Source: an uncultured Clostridia bacterium
GTDB taxonomy: Bacteria > Bacillota > Clostridia > RGIG6154
Reading direction: 5' to 3'
DNA: 10,178 bases
Assembly (NCBI GenBank): GCA_934457515.1
Contig: CAKSHV010000024.1
Coordinates: 1 to 10,178 of the forward strand
Shown here: piece by piece, positions 1 to 6,719 of the stretch
Layout: every line of letters begins with the position of its first letter
Numbering within the stretch: position 1 is the stretch's first letter
Translations under genes and position numbers: made by a program
Notes under the pieces: model-generated
What the model was told of the DNA's origin: nothing
Database searches by the model: none
What the model saw: only the letters and a program-made list of their open reading frames with translations

Positions 1-1385
1 GCTTTAACGCGGCAATGAACGCACAAAAGCAGGCTGCGCGTGACGCGCGTGCGGACGGCTCGAGCTGGGATGCAGACGCGGTTTACGTGTTTGAAGATGC
101 TGCTCCCACCGAATTTATCGGCTATGATACTTTAGAATCAGACGCGAAAATCGTGGGTTTAGTTACCGAAAAAGAGGTGTCTTCCGTTATTGCAAACGGT
201 GAAACCGGCTTTGTTGTAACCGACAAAACGCCTTTCTATGCGGAAATGGGCGGCGAAGTCGGCGACAAAGGCGTGCTTTTAGCCGGCGGTAAAGAAATTG
301 CAAAAATTACAAACACCACCAAAACGGGTGACGGTTATTTCATGCATGAGGTTACGGTTTCGGGCGGCGATTTAACGGTCGGCGACACGGTAACATTAAA
401 GGTTGACGGCGAAATGCGCCGTGCAATCAGCCGTAATCACTCCGCAACCCACCTTTTGCAGCAGGCGCTGCGCGATGTTCTGGGCGACCATGTGGCACAG
501 GCAGGCTCTTTGGTAGACGATAAACATTTGCGTTTCGACTTTTCGCATTTTACTGCAATGACAAAAGAAGAATTAAAGCAGACAGAGCAGATTGTAAACC
601 AAAAGATTTTGGATGCATTTGCGGTTACAAAGTGCGAAATGCCTATTGAAGAGGCAAGAAAAACAGGTGCAAAGGCGCTGTTTGGCGAAAAGTACGGCGA
701 TGTGGTTCGCGTGGTTTCGATGGGTGATTATTCGGTAGAGCTTTGCGGCGGTTGCCATGTGAACAACACAAGTGAAATCGGCTTGTTCAAACTTCTGTCC
801 GAAAACGGCGTTTCGGCGGGTATTCGCAGAATTGAAGCGATTACCGCAAAAGAAGTGTTAAATTATATTTATGAAAAAGAAAACCTGATTACAGATACGG
901 CAGACATATTAAAAGCCAACCCGGCAGAAATCAATGTGAAAGCGGCTGCAACGGTTGCGGAACTTAAAGAATTGAACAAAAAAATTGATTTTCTGCGCGA
1001 AAAGGCTGCAAAGAGCCTTGCGGAAAACATTTTGGTCGGCTCGAAAGTTGCGGGCGGCGTTCGCATTGTTACCGCCGATATCGGCGAGGGTAGCATGGAC
1101 GAGCTGCGCGTTGCGGGCGACCAGCTGAAAGACAGAATAAAAGAGCCGGGCGTTATTGTTCTTGCCAACCAAAAAGACGGCAAAATCAATTTTGTCAGCA
1201 TTGCGAACAAAGAAGCGATTGCCATGGGCGTTCATGCCGGCAACATTGTGAAAGAAATTACCAAAATTGCAGGCGGCAGCGGCGGCGGCAAGCCCGATTC
1301 GGCACGCGGCGGCGGCAAACTGCCCGAAAAGGTGGATGACGCTTTGGCTGCGGTTGACGATTTGGTGTTGGCTGCAATTAAATAA
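1..1385 (+). CDS. alaS: Alanine--tRNA ligase, C-terminal part (5' end outside window)
   Basis: AlaRS charges tRNA-Ala in the cytoplasm and hydrolyses mischarged Ser- or Gly-tRNA in its editing domain. The reading frame is already open at position 3 (F-N-A-A-M-N-A-Q), so the ATG at 15 is internal and the aminoacylation core lies upstream. Visible are the end of the tRNA-recognition region, then the editing domain with the zinc motif HSATH (438-452) and its partner LCGGCH (741-758). Most AlaRS have CGGTH, so Thr to Cys is a local variant that leaves the Cys and His ligands intact. A charged coiled-coil stretch follows (about 950-1030), then the C-Ala domain with its glycine-rich GGSGGGKPDSARGGGK segment (1276-1320). 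The stop is TAA. The HIT gene begins 21 bp later, so the two are probably co-transcribed. Identification is firm; only the 5' end is missing. Confidence 0.97.
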   Translation, partial: FNAAMNAQKQAARDARADGSSWDADAVYVFEDAAPTEFIGYDTLESDAKIVGLVTEKEVSSVIANGETGFVVTDKTPFYAEMGGEVGDKGVLLAGGKEIAKITNTTKTGDGYFMHEVTVSGGDLTVGDTVTLKVDGEMRRAISRNHSATHLLQQALRDVLGDHVAQAGSLVDDKHLRFDFSHFTAMTKEELKQTEQIVNQKILDAFAVTKCEMPIEEARKTGAKALFGEKYGDVVRVVSMGDYSVELCGGCHVNNTSEIGLFKLLSENGVSAGIRRIEAITAKEVLNYIYEKENLITDTADILKANPAEINVKAAATVAELKELNKKIDFLREKAAKSLAENILVGSKVAGGVRIVTADIGEGSMDELRVAGDQLKDRIKEPGVIVLANQKDGKINFVSIANKEAIAMGVHAGNIVKEITKIAGGSGGGKPDSARGGGKLPEKVDDALAAVDDLVLAAIK

Positions 1386-1406
1386 GTTTGAAAGGCGGCA
1401 TTTTAA

Positions 1407-1751
1407 ATGGATAACTGTATTTTTTGTAAAATTATAAAGAAAGAAATTCCGTCAACGGTTGTGTATGAAGACGACAAGGTTTTGGCGTTTAAAGACATTA
1501 ATCCGTTAGCACCCGTGCACATTTTGGTTGTGCCCAAAAAGCATATTGCAGGCGCAGACGAAATTGAAGACGCCGACGCGCCCCTTATCGGCTATATCTG
1601 GACGGTTATCCGCGATATTGCAAAAAGCGCGGGACTTTCCGAAAGCGGCTACCGCGTGATTAACAATTGCGGCGAAAATGCGGGGCAGACGGTTCGCCAT
1701 TTGCACTTCCATATCTTGGGCGGCGTGAAAATGGACGAAAAATTGATATAA
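1407..1751 (+). CDS. HIT (histidine triad) family nucleotide-binding hydrolase, HinT-like
   Basis: This 114-residue protein has the full architecture of the HinT branch of the HIT superfamily. Members hydrolyse purine nucleoside phosphoramidates and adenylates through a covalent nucleotidyl-histidine. The triad is H98-L-H100-F-H102 followed by ILGG. The upstream His46 sits in the conserved VVPKKHI strand, and FKDINPLAPVHILVVP is the typical nucleotide-pocket segment. An N-terminal C4-x-x-C7 pair matches the zinc-site half seen in many bacterial members. The start at 1407 is preceded by an AAGGCGG ribosome-binding sequence. It lies 21 bp after alaS with no terminator between; a HIT hydrolase next to alaS would fit clearing of aminoacyl-adenylates, but that is inference. 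The physiological substrate cannot be read from sequence. Confidence 0.93.
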   Translation: MDNCIFCKIIKKEIPSTVVYEDDKVLAFKDINPLAPVHILVVPKKHIAGADEIEDADAPLIGYIWTVIRDIAKSAGLSESGYRVINNCGENAGQTVRHLHFHILGGVKMDEKLI

Positions 1752-1776
1752 TTTTAAAAAAATTGCATGAAAAGGC

Positions 1777-1805
1777 TTGACAGACTGCAGAAATTATTAT
1801 ATAAT
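1777..1805 (+). promoter_or_regulatory. Perfect-consensus sigma-70/A promoter of rpsU
   Basis: The -35 box TTGACA (1777-1782) and the -10 box TATAAT (1800-1805) both match consensus at all six positions and are separated by an optimal 17-bp spacer. Transcription should start around 1811-1813. That gives a leader of about 70 nt before the rpsU ATG. It begins just after the HIT gene stop and should make rpsU expression largely independent of alaS-HIT. Confidence 0.9.
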
Positions 1806-1837
1806 AATTAGGCATTATATTCATACGTAGCATATGT

Positions 1838-1854
1838 CCGTTTATTTTAAACGG
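1838..1854 (+). promoter_or_regulatory. Hairpin in the rpsU 5' leader
   Basis: CCGTTT (1838-1843) pairs perfectly with AAACGG (1849-1854) around the loop ATTTT. It lies between the predicted transcription start and the ribosome binding site. It is followed by CTTTTG, too short a U-run for a convincing terminator. It could stabilise the leader or take part in ribosomal-protein autoregulation. The structure is seen in the sequence; a regulatory role is inference. Confidence 0.4.
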
Positions 1855-1865
1855 CTTTTGTAAGC

Positions 1866-1875
1866 GGAGGGAGGG
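1866..1875 (+). promoter_or_regulatory. Doubled Shine-Dalgarno sequence of rpsU
   Basis: GGAGGGAGGG contains two overlapping GGAGG cores, at 1866-1870 and 1870-1874. They lie 11 and 7 nt from the ATG at 1882, so either register can pair with the anti-Shine-Dalgarno. It fixes the start of this short gene. Confidence 0.75.
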
Positions 1876-1881
1876 AAAAAT

Positions 1882-2058
1882 ATGTCTGAGGTTAAAATCA
1901 AAGATAATGAGTCTTTGGATAGCGCTCTTCGCAGATTTAAACGTCAGTGTGCAAAAGCAGGTGTTCTTTCTGAAATTAGAAAAAGAGAACATTATGAAAA
2001 GCCAAGCGTAAAGAGAAAAAAGAAATCCGAGGCTGCAAGAAAAAGAAAATTCAGATAA
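1882..2058 (+). CDS. rpsU: 30S ribosomal protein bS21
   Basis: This is a 58-codon gene beginning [20 protein letters not shown] and ending in a strongly basic tail rich in Lys and Arg. That is the length and composition expected for bS21. The family signature is the N-terminal strand with E-S-L-D-x-A-L-R-R-F-K, followed by R-Q-C-A-K-A-G and [11 protein letters not shown], then the K-R-K-K-K tail that contacts 16S rRNA. bS21 sits near the anti-Shine-Dalgarno end of 16S rRNA on the 30S platform and supports initiation. It has its own promoter, a doubled ribosome binding site and a terminator 8 bp after the stop, so it appears to be a monocistronic, highly expressed unit. In many Clostridia I would expect yqeY after rpsU; here the carbohydrate cassette follows instead. 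Confidence 0.96.
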   Translation: MSEVKIKDNESLDSALRRFKRQCAKAGVLSEIRKREHYEKPSVKRKKKSEAARKRKFR

Positions 2059-2065
2059 CGAATTT

Positions 2066-2096
2066 AAACAAGACGCATTTTGCGTCTTGTTTTTTT
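2066..2096 (+). terminator. Rho-independent terminator of rpsU
   Basis: AAACAAGACGC (2066-2076) pairs with GCGTCTTGTTT (2082-2092) as an uninterrupted 11-bp stem around a 5-nt loop. The T-run continues to 2096. It lies 7 bp after the rpsU stop codon and also downstream of the convergent araC-family gene. On the - strand its T-tail is weaker, so its main use should be on the + strand. Confidence 0.9.
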
Positions 2097-2127
2097 ATGC
2101 ACTTCAGTCGGCTTAAAGTACAGATTA

Positions 2128-2922
2128 TTATTTTTCTTTTAATCCGCTTTCTTTTCTGATATCGCCCGGACTTTTGCCGTATGCTCGTTTAAACATGCGG
2201 CAAAAGTAGCTTAAATCGGTGTAGCCGCATTTTTGCGCAATTGTATTTATTTTAAGTTCCGATTGATTTTCCAATAAAAAATACGCACGCTTCAGTCTGA
2301 TATCGGTTAATTTTTCAAATACCGTCATGGAATATTTTTTCGCAAAATCCCGGCACAGCTTTGTTTTGGAATAAGGGTATACGGTCAGCATATCACCGAG
2401 CGTGAGCGGAAGCGCATAGTTTTCTTCCATGTAGTTTAAAACAGAATCAATCGGCTCGGACGTTTTTTTAACAGCATTTTCAAAAAAATCAATAACAAGA
2501 CTGTATGCCATTGCGCATATTTTGGCTTCACTGCACCTGTTAAACTCAGAGCGCATGTCTTTGAACTGCGAATAAACGCGCGGCGTGATTTTTCCCATGC
2601 AAAATCCAACCTTCGGCGTGTTAAAATAAGAGAAAATATTTTCGCAGCCAATGCCGTCAAACCCCATAAAGCATGTCTTAAAATCAGGGGTTAAGCCGTG
2701 ATATTCGTGCGTAACATATTTCGGAATAAAAAACATATCATCTTTTTTCAGCAAATAGGTATCGTCTTCAAGGTGCAGAATGCCGCTGCCGTTTACGACC
2801 GAAAAAATTTGGTGAAAGTTTTTTGTTCCGGAAACCGGGCCCTGCGGGTAGTATGCGGAAACGGTGTAAGGATATATAGGGAAAAGTGCCTTGGTTTGTT
2901 CTGCGCATAAACGAATTTTCAT
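2128..2922 (-). CDS. AraC-family transcriptional regulator (cupin sensor + two helix-turn-helices)
   Basis: This 264-residue cytoplasmic regulator has the standard AraC/XylS layout. Residues about 20-100 form a cupin-type ligand-binding domain (FHQIFSVVNGSGILH, then DDMFFIPKYVTHEYHG). Residues about 155-258 form the DNA-binding domain. Its first helix-turn-helix covers LTLGDMLTVYPYSKTKLCRDFAKKY. Its second covers INTIAQKCGYTDLSYFCRMFKRAYGKSPGDIRK, the AraC family signature. The start ATG (2922-2920) has a strong AAAGGAGG site. The gene diverges from the GH2 gene across 131 bp, the usual arrangement for a sugar-responsive activator and its target. The ligand is unknown; a sugar released by, or a substrate of, the GH2 enzyme is a reasonable inference. 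Its 3' end converges on the rpsU terminator. Confidence 0.93.
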   Translation of the reverse strand: MKIRLCAEQTKALFPIYPYTVSAYYPQGPVSGTKNFHQIFSVVNGSGILHLEDDTYLLKKDDMFFIPKYVTHEYHGLTPDFKTCFMGFDGIGCENIFSYFNTPKVGFCMGKITPRVYSQFKDMRSEFNRCSEAKICAMAYSLVIDFFENAVKKTSEPIDSVLNYMEENYALPLTLGDMLTVYPYSKTKLCRDFAKKYSMTVFEKLTDIRLKRAYFLLENQSELKINTIAQKCGYTDLSYFCRMFKRAYGKSPGDIRKESGLKEK

Positions 2923-2961
2923 AACGGCCTCCTTTGTGAAATATAGTTATATAAATACGGA

Positions 2962-3005
2962 ATAATTATATTGACTGTTGCCTAATTTGTATAATATAAT
3001 TATAT
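2962..3005. repeat. AT-rich direct repeat/palindrome in the araC-GH2 divergent region
   Basis: The 10-mer ATAATTATAT occurs at 2962-2971 and again at 2996-3005, 34 bp apart (about three helical turns). The second copy lies inside a 12-bp perfect palindrome, ATATAATTATAT (2994-3005). The copies flank the predicted GH2 promoter boxes. They could be regulator-binding half-sites, but AT-rich promoter DNA produces such repeats easily. Confidence 0.35.
2971..3000 (+). promoter_or_regulatory. Probable sigma-A promoter of the GH2 gene
   Basis: TTGACT (2971-2976) is followed after 18 bp by TATAAT (2995-3000). A second TATAAT at 2990-2995 overlaps but would give only a 13-bp spacer. The expected start is near 3007, with a leader of about 45 nt. 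The leader begins with a small inverted repeat, GACAG (3008-3012) and CTGTC (3021-3025). Its position between divergent genes suggests control by the neighbouring AraC-family protein. Confidence 0.65.
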
Positions 3006-3053
3006 CAGACAGGGAAACGACTGTCAAGAATAATGTGAAAAGGGAGACTGATT

Positions 3054-5402
3054 ATGAAAAAAATATGCATCTCAAAAGACTGGACGTTTTTTTCGCCTGA
3101 TACGGAAGAAAAAACGCAGATTGACATTCCGCACGATTTTTTAATTAAACAGCCGAGAAATCCTAAATCTGCCGGCGGCGCGTGCAACGGCTTTTTCGAC
3201 GGTACATGGGGTTCGTATACAAAATATTTGAAATTCGGTGAGGATGAACATTATATTTTAGATATAGACGGCGCTTATGCGTGTGCAAGAATTTATGTTA
3301 ACAACAACCTTTTAGATATGCACCCGCACGGATATACGCCGTACCTTGTGGATTTAAGCGGGCATGTGCAGCGCGGAATACACAACTGCATCAATATTAC
3401 AACGCAAAACATACAGCCGTCAACGCGCTGGTACAGCGGCGCGGGCCTTTACAGAGATGTATTTCTGTGGTCCGGCGGAAAAGCGCGGATTGAGCCGTGG
3501 GACATGTTTATTCACACCCTTTCCGCAAATGATGAATGTGCTAGGGTTCAGCTTGAAACCGTTATCCGAGCAGATGAAGAAATGAAAGCAACGGTTGAAT
3601 TTCGCATATCCGACGCGGGCGGGAATATGGTTTCCGGCATAGAGAAACCATTAAACTTAAAGTGCGGGGAAAACAAAGATGTTTCTGTTTTGAAAATTAC
3701 AAACCCCATTCTTTGGGAGATGGACAACCCGCATTTGTATACCGTTTCTGCCGAAATTCGTGCAGACGGAACGGTTTTGGATACGTTTGAAACGACTTTC
3801 GGCGTTCGAACCATTTCGGCCGACAGTAAAAACGGATTTATGCTGAATAATAAATCGATTAAGCTGCGCGGCGGCTGCATTCATCACGACCATGGCGGCC
3901 TGGGCAGTGCGGAATTGAAAGACGCTGTTCATCGCAAAATCAGAAGGTTAAAAGATGCGGGATTTAACGCATTGCGTATTTCGCATAACCCGCCGTCGCT
4001 TGCGCTCCTTGAAGTCTGCGACAGGGAGGGCATTTTAGTGATGGACGAAGCATTTGACATGTGGAATGTTCCGAAAAATCAACTTGATTACAGTTTGTTT
4101 TTTAGAGACTGGTGGGCGAGAGACATAAAATATATGGTTATGCGCGACCGAAATCATCCGTGCGTTATTTCGTATTCAATCGGAAATGAAATTAACGAAA
4201 GAAGCGGCTCGTCGGAAGGGTTTGAATGGTCGAAAAAAATAGCCGGAGAAATCCGTAAATATGATGCAACGAAATTTGTCACATCCGGCATATGCGGACT
4301 TTGGGACAGTCCTTCCGCGCCGAAAGACGCACCGGAGGATTATAAAAAGTTTTACAAAGAAAAGGTGTACGGAAAATACACACCGGAAATGGATCGGTGG
4401 GCGAGCCTTACGCAAAAATATATGGAACCGCTGGACATTGTCGGCTACAATTATATGTTTGAAAGATATGAAAAGGACGGAAAGCTTTTTCCGAACCGTG
4501 TGATTTGGTGAAGCGAAACGCACAGCATATATTTTTATGATTCATGGAATGAGGTTCTTCGCTTAAATCATGTTATCGGTGATTTTACGTGGACCGCATA
4601 CGATAATCTCGGCGAGGCGGGAACGGGAAGAAGCCTTTGGGCGCGGGACGGCTATGTGAACGGAATCAGTCTGGCCGAATATCCGTGGAGAACCTGCTAT
4701 CAGGGCGATTTGGACCTTTGCGGATTCCGCAGACCGCAGTCGTATTTCAGAGAGGCGGTTTGGATCGGAAACACCGAACCGAAGATATTCACAACGCATC
4801 CGAAGCATGTCGGAGAAAACTTTTCGGGGACAACATGGCACTGGTATGATGTTTTGGATTCATGGACTTTTGATGACGAATATCTCGGAATGCCGGTTAA
4901 ATGTGATGTATACACCGATGCCGATGAAATCATTTTCGAATTAAACGGCAAAGAAGCCGGAAGAGCAAAACCCGAAAAAGCGATTGCAAGCGTGTACATT
5001 CCTTATGAAAAAGGTGAGCTGAAGGCGATTGCGATAAAAAACGGCACGGAACAAAAACAGTCCTTTTTACGCACGGTTGGTGAAGCGGATAAGGTTATGA
5101 TTACGCCTGAGACGGCATGTGCCGAAAATGAACTTTTCTTTTTTGATATTGAAATTGCAGACGCCGACGGAAACAGAATTGCAGATGCGTCCAACGAAAT
5201 TTCGTGTGAGGTGTTTGGCGGTGAGCTTGCATGCGTTTTCAGCGGTTGCCCCAATAATGAAGATGATTATGCAAGCAACAAATGCCATGTTTTTAACGGG
5301 CGCGCACTGGCGGTTGTAAAGCGCGAACCGGGACCGGACAGAACGGTTATTGTTGTAAAATCAGACGGTTTGAAATGCGGCAATGCGGCAATTGCCTTTT
5401 AA
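3054..5402 (+). pseudogene. Glycoside hydrolase family 2 (beta-galactosidase-like), interrupted by one in-frame TGA
   Basis: The frame from ATG 3054 (AGGGAG site at 3041-3046) to TAA 5402 would encode 782 residues, with a single stop at codon 486 (TGA, 4509-4511). No signal peptide is seen, so it would act on imported oligosaccharides. Order: jelly-roll sugar-binding domain (about 1-160, with RWYSGAGLYRDV at 125-136), Ig-like domain (about 165-260), TIM barrel from about 265 with RISHNP (308-313) and MDEAFDMW (330-337), acid/base Glu379 in SIGNE, nucleophile Glu488 in the S-E-T after the stop, then C-terminal domains resembling DUF4982 (FELNGKEAG near 630) and a GH2 C5 domain (about 690-782). 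The TGA stands where GSE has Gly (GGA to TGA is one change). The 5' part alone (485 aa) would lack the nucleophile. The 3' part has no convincing ribosome binding site. GH2 is certain; galactosidase specificity is only likely. Confidence 0.88.
4509..4511 (+). other. In-frame TGA at the nucleophile motif of the GH2 gene
   Basis: The reading frame gives N-R-V-I-W-(TGA)-S-E-T. GH2 enzymes of this type carry G-S-E here, with Glu as the nucleophile. Both sides of the TGA are in the same frame and stay open (485 codons before, 296 after), so this is a point substitution and not a frameshift. Confidence 0.9.
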
Positions 5403-5424
5403 AAATAATCATAATGAAAATGTA

Positions 5425-5464
5425 TGTGCCTGCCGGCTTTATGTCGGCGGGCACAATTTTGTTT
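5425..5464 (+). terminator. Rho-independent terminator after the GH2 gene
   Basis: TGTGCCTGCCG (5425-5435) pairs with CGGCGGGCACA (5445-5455): 11 bp with one G-U wobble and a 9-nt loop. It is followed by ATTTTGTTT. It starts 22 bp after the GH2 stop and lies in the 150-bp gap before the convergent GH18-like gene, which it could also serve weakly in the other direction. A further loose inverted repeat, AAAAAGC (5465-5471) with GCTTTTT (5496-5502), follows it. Confidence 0.82.
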
Positions 5465-5552
5465 AAAAAGCAGCAAAATTGACTGTTCAAATGAAGCTTT
5501 TTTCTGTACATAAATTTAAAATCAAAGTTTAAAACACCAAAAGACGGGGAGG

Positions 5553-6137
5553 TTATTTCGAATCTCGTTTCTGCCAAATTTCATAAAGTGCTTCCCAGTT
5601 GCCCTCGGGCAAGGCGTAAGGATTTTCCCAGTAAATGCCCTTAAATCCGCTGTTTTTGATTAAATTGTGCTTTAAAGCAAGGCTTTTTGTGTTTTCAAAC
5701 CAAACAAGGTGCGCATTTTCCGCGCCGTATGTAAAATATGCCGCACCCATTTCGTCCGAAAAGAAGATTGGACAGGAACGGATTGCCGCTTTCAAATTTG
5801 CCTGGTTTGCGGTAAGCGGCACATGTATATTTTTGTCCAAATTATAATCAAACCCTGTGGCGGACAGGGCAACAACCGTTTTTGCTTTTACGGATTCAAA
5901 TTCCAAAAGCGCTTCTTTTAACTGATTTAAGGTCACATACGGCGAATTTTCATAACGGTAGTACCGAAAAGTCAGAATAATCGATTCGTATCTTTCAATC
6001 GCGTGTTTCCAAAGAGAATAGGCGGGAGGCACAAGCGGCAGTGCGTCGGACGGCAAAAAAACATGCGTTAAATACTTTTCAAGCCGCTTTTCGGTATCGC
6101 CTTTTTCTTTTTTTAACGTTCCCCAGATTTCAAACAT
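5553..6137 (-). CDS. GH18-like (YaaH/SleL type) C-terminal half-barrel protein, catalytic half absent
   Basis: This 194-residue protein resembles only the last part of a GH18 barrel. VVALSATGFDYNL (88-100) matches the GH18 strand usually written as G-x-P-x-Y-G-Y-D-W. FFSDEMGAAYFTY (125-137) and HLVWFENTKSLALKHNLIK (143-161) match the F-x-Y and V-W-F-E-D-x-x-S-x-x-x-K block, and GFKGIYWE (164-171) matches the closing G-x-x-x-W strand. The DxxDxDxE catalytic strand of GH18 is absent, and only about 80 residues precede the matched part. The start is set at ATG 6137-6135 because AAGGAG (6150-6145) lies 7 nt before it; the TTG at 6155 would put that site inside the gene. No signal peptide or LysM is seen. 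It could be a decayed remnant or a small standalone descendant. The family call is by eye and moderately secure; the function is unknown. Confidence 0.62.
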   Translation of the reverse strand: MFEIWGTLKKEKGDTEKRLEKYLTHVFLPSDALPLVPPAYSLWKHAIERYESIILTFRYYRYENSPYVTLNQLKEALLEFESVKAKTVVALSATGFDYNLDKNIHVPLTANQANLKAAIRSCPIFFSDEMGAAYFTYGAENAHLVWFENTKSLALKHNLIKNSGFKGIYWENPYALPEGNWEALYEIWQKRDSK

Positions 6138-6159
6138 GAAAAATCTCCTTGTCAAAAGG

Positions 6160-6188
6160 TTGTTTTTTGTTTATAAATATGCTATAAT
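6160..6188 (+). promoter_or_regulatory. Promoter of the yqeG operon with extended -10
   Basis: TTGTTT (6160-6165) and TATAAT (6183-6188) are 17 bp apart. The -10 is preceded by TG at 6180-6181, giving the extended element TGCTATAAT that compensates for a weaker -35. The expected start is near 6195, about 28 nt before the yqeG ATG. It probably drives yqeG, the endonuclease IV-like gene and pepP. Confidence 0.75.
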
Positions 6189-6222
6189 AGAAACAATTAG
6201 TACAAGATAAACGGAGCGAAAC

Positions 6223-6702
6223 ATGAAACAGTTTAAACCAACGGTCTACATTAAATCGTTAAACGACATGCCGGTTGCCTTTTTAAAAGAAAAAGGCATA
6301 AAAGGGCTTATTTTAGACATTGACAACACGCTTGTCCCGCCGCACACACCCGTATGCGACGCGCACGCGGCGGAGTTTGCAAAGCGAATGGAAAAAGATT
6401 TTAAGCTTTGCATTGTGTCGAACAACATTTATGAGCGTGCAAAAAAATTTGCCGACTCTTTTCCGATGGATTTTGTGTGCGACGGCAACAAGCCCGCCAA
6501 AAAGCCATTCTTGCTTGCACTCGGCAAATTAGACTTAAAACCGGGTGAAGTTGCGGTGGTGGGCGACCAGATTTTTACCGATGTGTGGGGTGCAAACCGC
6601 ATGGGCATGCTCTCGGTGCTGGTTGACCCGATTTGCGATAAAGAGGGCTTTTTTGTGCGGTTTAAGCGCGTATTGGAAAGGCTTGTTTATAAAAGACAAT
6701 AA
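6223..6702 (+). CDS. yqeG: YqeG family HAD-IIIA phosphatase
   Basis: This 159-residue HAD superfamily protein has all the motifs. Motif I is LDIDNTLVPP, with the nucleophile Asp32 and the acid/base Asp34 (DxDxT). Motif II is IVSNN (Ser67). A lysine in KPAKKP (about 91-94) acts as motif III. Motif IV is VVGDQIFTD (Asp115, Asp120), followed by GANRMGMLSVLVDPI as in YqeG of Bacillota. The C-terminal basic segment is also typical. HAD-IIIA enzymes are small phosphatases; the cellular substrate of YqeG is not settled, and related mitochondrial proteins dephosphorylate phosphatidylglycerophosphate. The start has a GGAG site at 6212-6215 and its own promoter. It is followed after 17 bp by the next gene, so it leads an operon. 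Confidence 0.93.
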   Translation: MKQFKPTVYIKSLNDMPVAFLKEKGIKGLILDIDNTLVPPHTPVCDAHAAEFAKRMEKDFKLCIVSNNIYERAKKFADSFPMDFVCDGNKPAKKPFLLALGKLDLKPGEVAVVGDQIFTDVWGANRMGMLSVLVDPICDKEGFFVRFKRVLERLVYKRQ

Positions 6703-6719
6703 ATAAGGAGATGAAAAAA

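Noticed and set aside
869..1225. Long - strand open frames opposite alaS
   Set aside because: Shadow frames of a well-conserved gene; no ribosome binding site or domain sense.
4656..5402. Separate gene starting at 4656 (GTG)
   Set aside because: It is the in-frame continuation of the GH2 gene after the TGA, begins inside the barrel, and has no convincing ribosome binding site.
5465..5502. AAAAAGC/GCTTTTT inverted repeat as a second terminator
   Set aside because: Seven bp, mostly A-T, with a 24-nt loop; too weak next to the clear terminator at 5425-5464.
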